From Odontesthes bonariensis (Eukaryota; Chordata; Actinopteri; Atheriniformes; Atherinopsidae), in assembly GCF_027942865.1 (NCBI RefSeq), contig NC_134515.1, forward strand, positions 11,895,339 through 11,959,338: DNA of 64,000 bases. The letters run 5' to 3'. Numbering within the stretch: the stretch's first letter is position 1; each line of letters begins with the position of its first letter. Under the pieces are notes generated by a model. That model made no database searches. It saw only the letters and a list, made by a program, of their open reading frames with translations, and was not told the origin of the DNA. Positions 58,910 through 64,000 of this stretch are shown here, piece by piece. The translations under genes were made by a program, and so were the position numbers.

Positions 58910-64000
<5,091 letters not shown>

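Overview
This is nuclear DNA from a ray-finned (teleost) fish. Protein-coding exons are short and split by GT-AG introns. The genes are clear orthologues of vertebrate genes, and the interspersed repeats (L2-like and Rex1-like LINE tails, Tc1-like transposons, tRNA-like repeats, a Ty1/copia element) are typical of fish. No bacterial or organellar features are present.

Layout, left to right. (1) 0.6-2.9 kb, minus: mad2l2 (REV7), eight coding exons, 210 aa. (2) 3.1-3.3 kb: a short CRE-containing region between mad2l2 and the next gene. (3) 4.0-7.8 kb, plus: a mitochondrial carrier of the SLC25A45/47/48 group, six exons, 285 aa, with a Rex1-like LINE tail and Tc1/L2 debris in its introns. (4) 8-11.8 kb: intergenic, with an L2-like LINE fragment. 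(5) 11.8-18.8 kb, minus: slc35e2, eight coding exons, 380 aa, plus an apparent non-coding first exon. (6) 19-22 kb: a 262-bp hAT-like non-autonomous element with 24-bp terminal inverted repeats and an 8-bp target duplication, a decayed Tc1 element, and a tRNA-like repeat. (7) 22.4-40.5 kb, plus: a nine-exon gene for a 328-aa multi-pass membrane protein that I do not recognise. Its first intron holds a full-length, apparently intact Ty1/copia retrotransposon (23,894-28,327). Its seventh intron holds a 3.35-kb minisatellite (about 35,938-39,288). (8) 41.5-54.3 kb, minus: nadk (NAD kinase), eleven coding exons, 431 aa, plus a phase-compatible alternative first exon at 48.2 kb and a CRE/CCAAT promoter near 54.3 kb. 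(9) 54.4-56.4 kb: repeat-rich intergenic DNA. (10) 56.5 kb to the right edge, minus: the 3' part of gnb1 (G-protein beta-1), four exons encoding roughly the C-terminal 197 residues; the gene continues past the window.

The genes are not one pathway: DNA repair and mitotic control, two solute carriers, NADP synthesis and heterotrimeric G-protein signalling. Their grouping (mad2l2, slc35e2, nadk, gnb1) resembles human 1p36, where SLC35E2, NADK and GNB1 are close together. Exon sums for all complete genes are divisible by three with matching splice phases, which is the main support for the models.

The most noteworthy element is the copia-type retrotransposon: 109-bp identical LTRs, a 5-bp target duplication, a single uninterrupted gag-pol frame with all expected catalytic residues, and a primer-binding site matching the anticodon arm of initiator tRNA-Met (half-tRNA priming, as in Drosophila copia). 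It is probably a very recent insertion in an otherwise uncharacterised gene.
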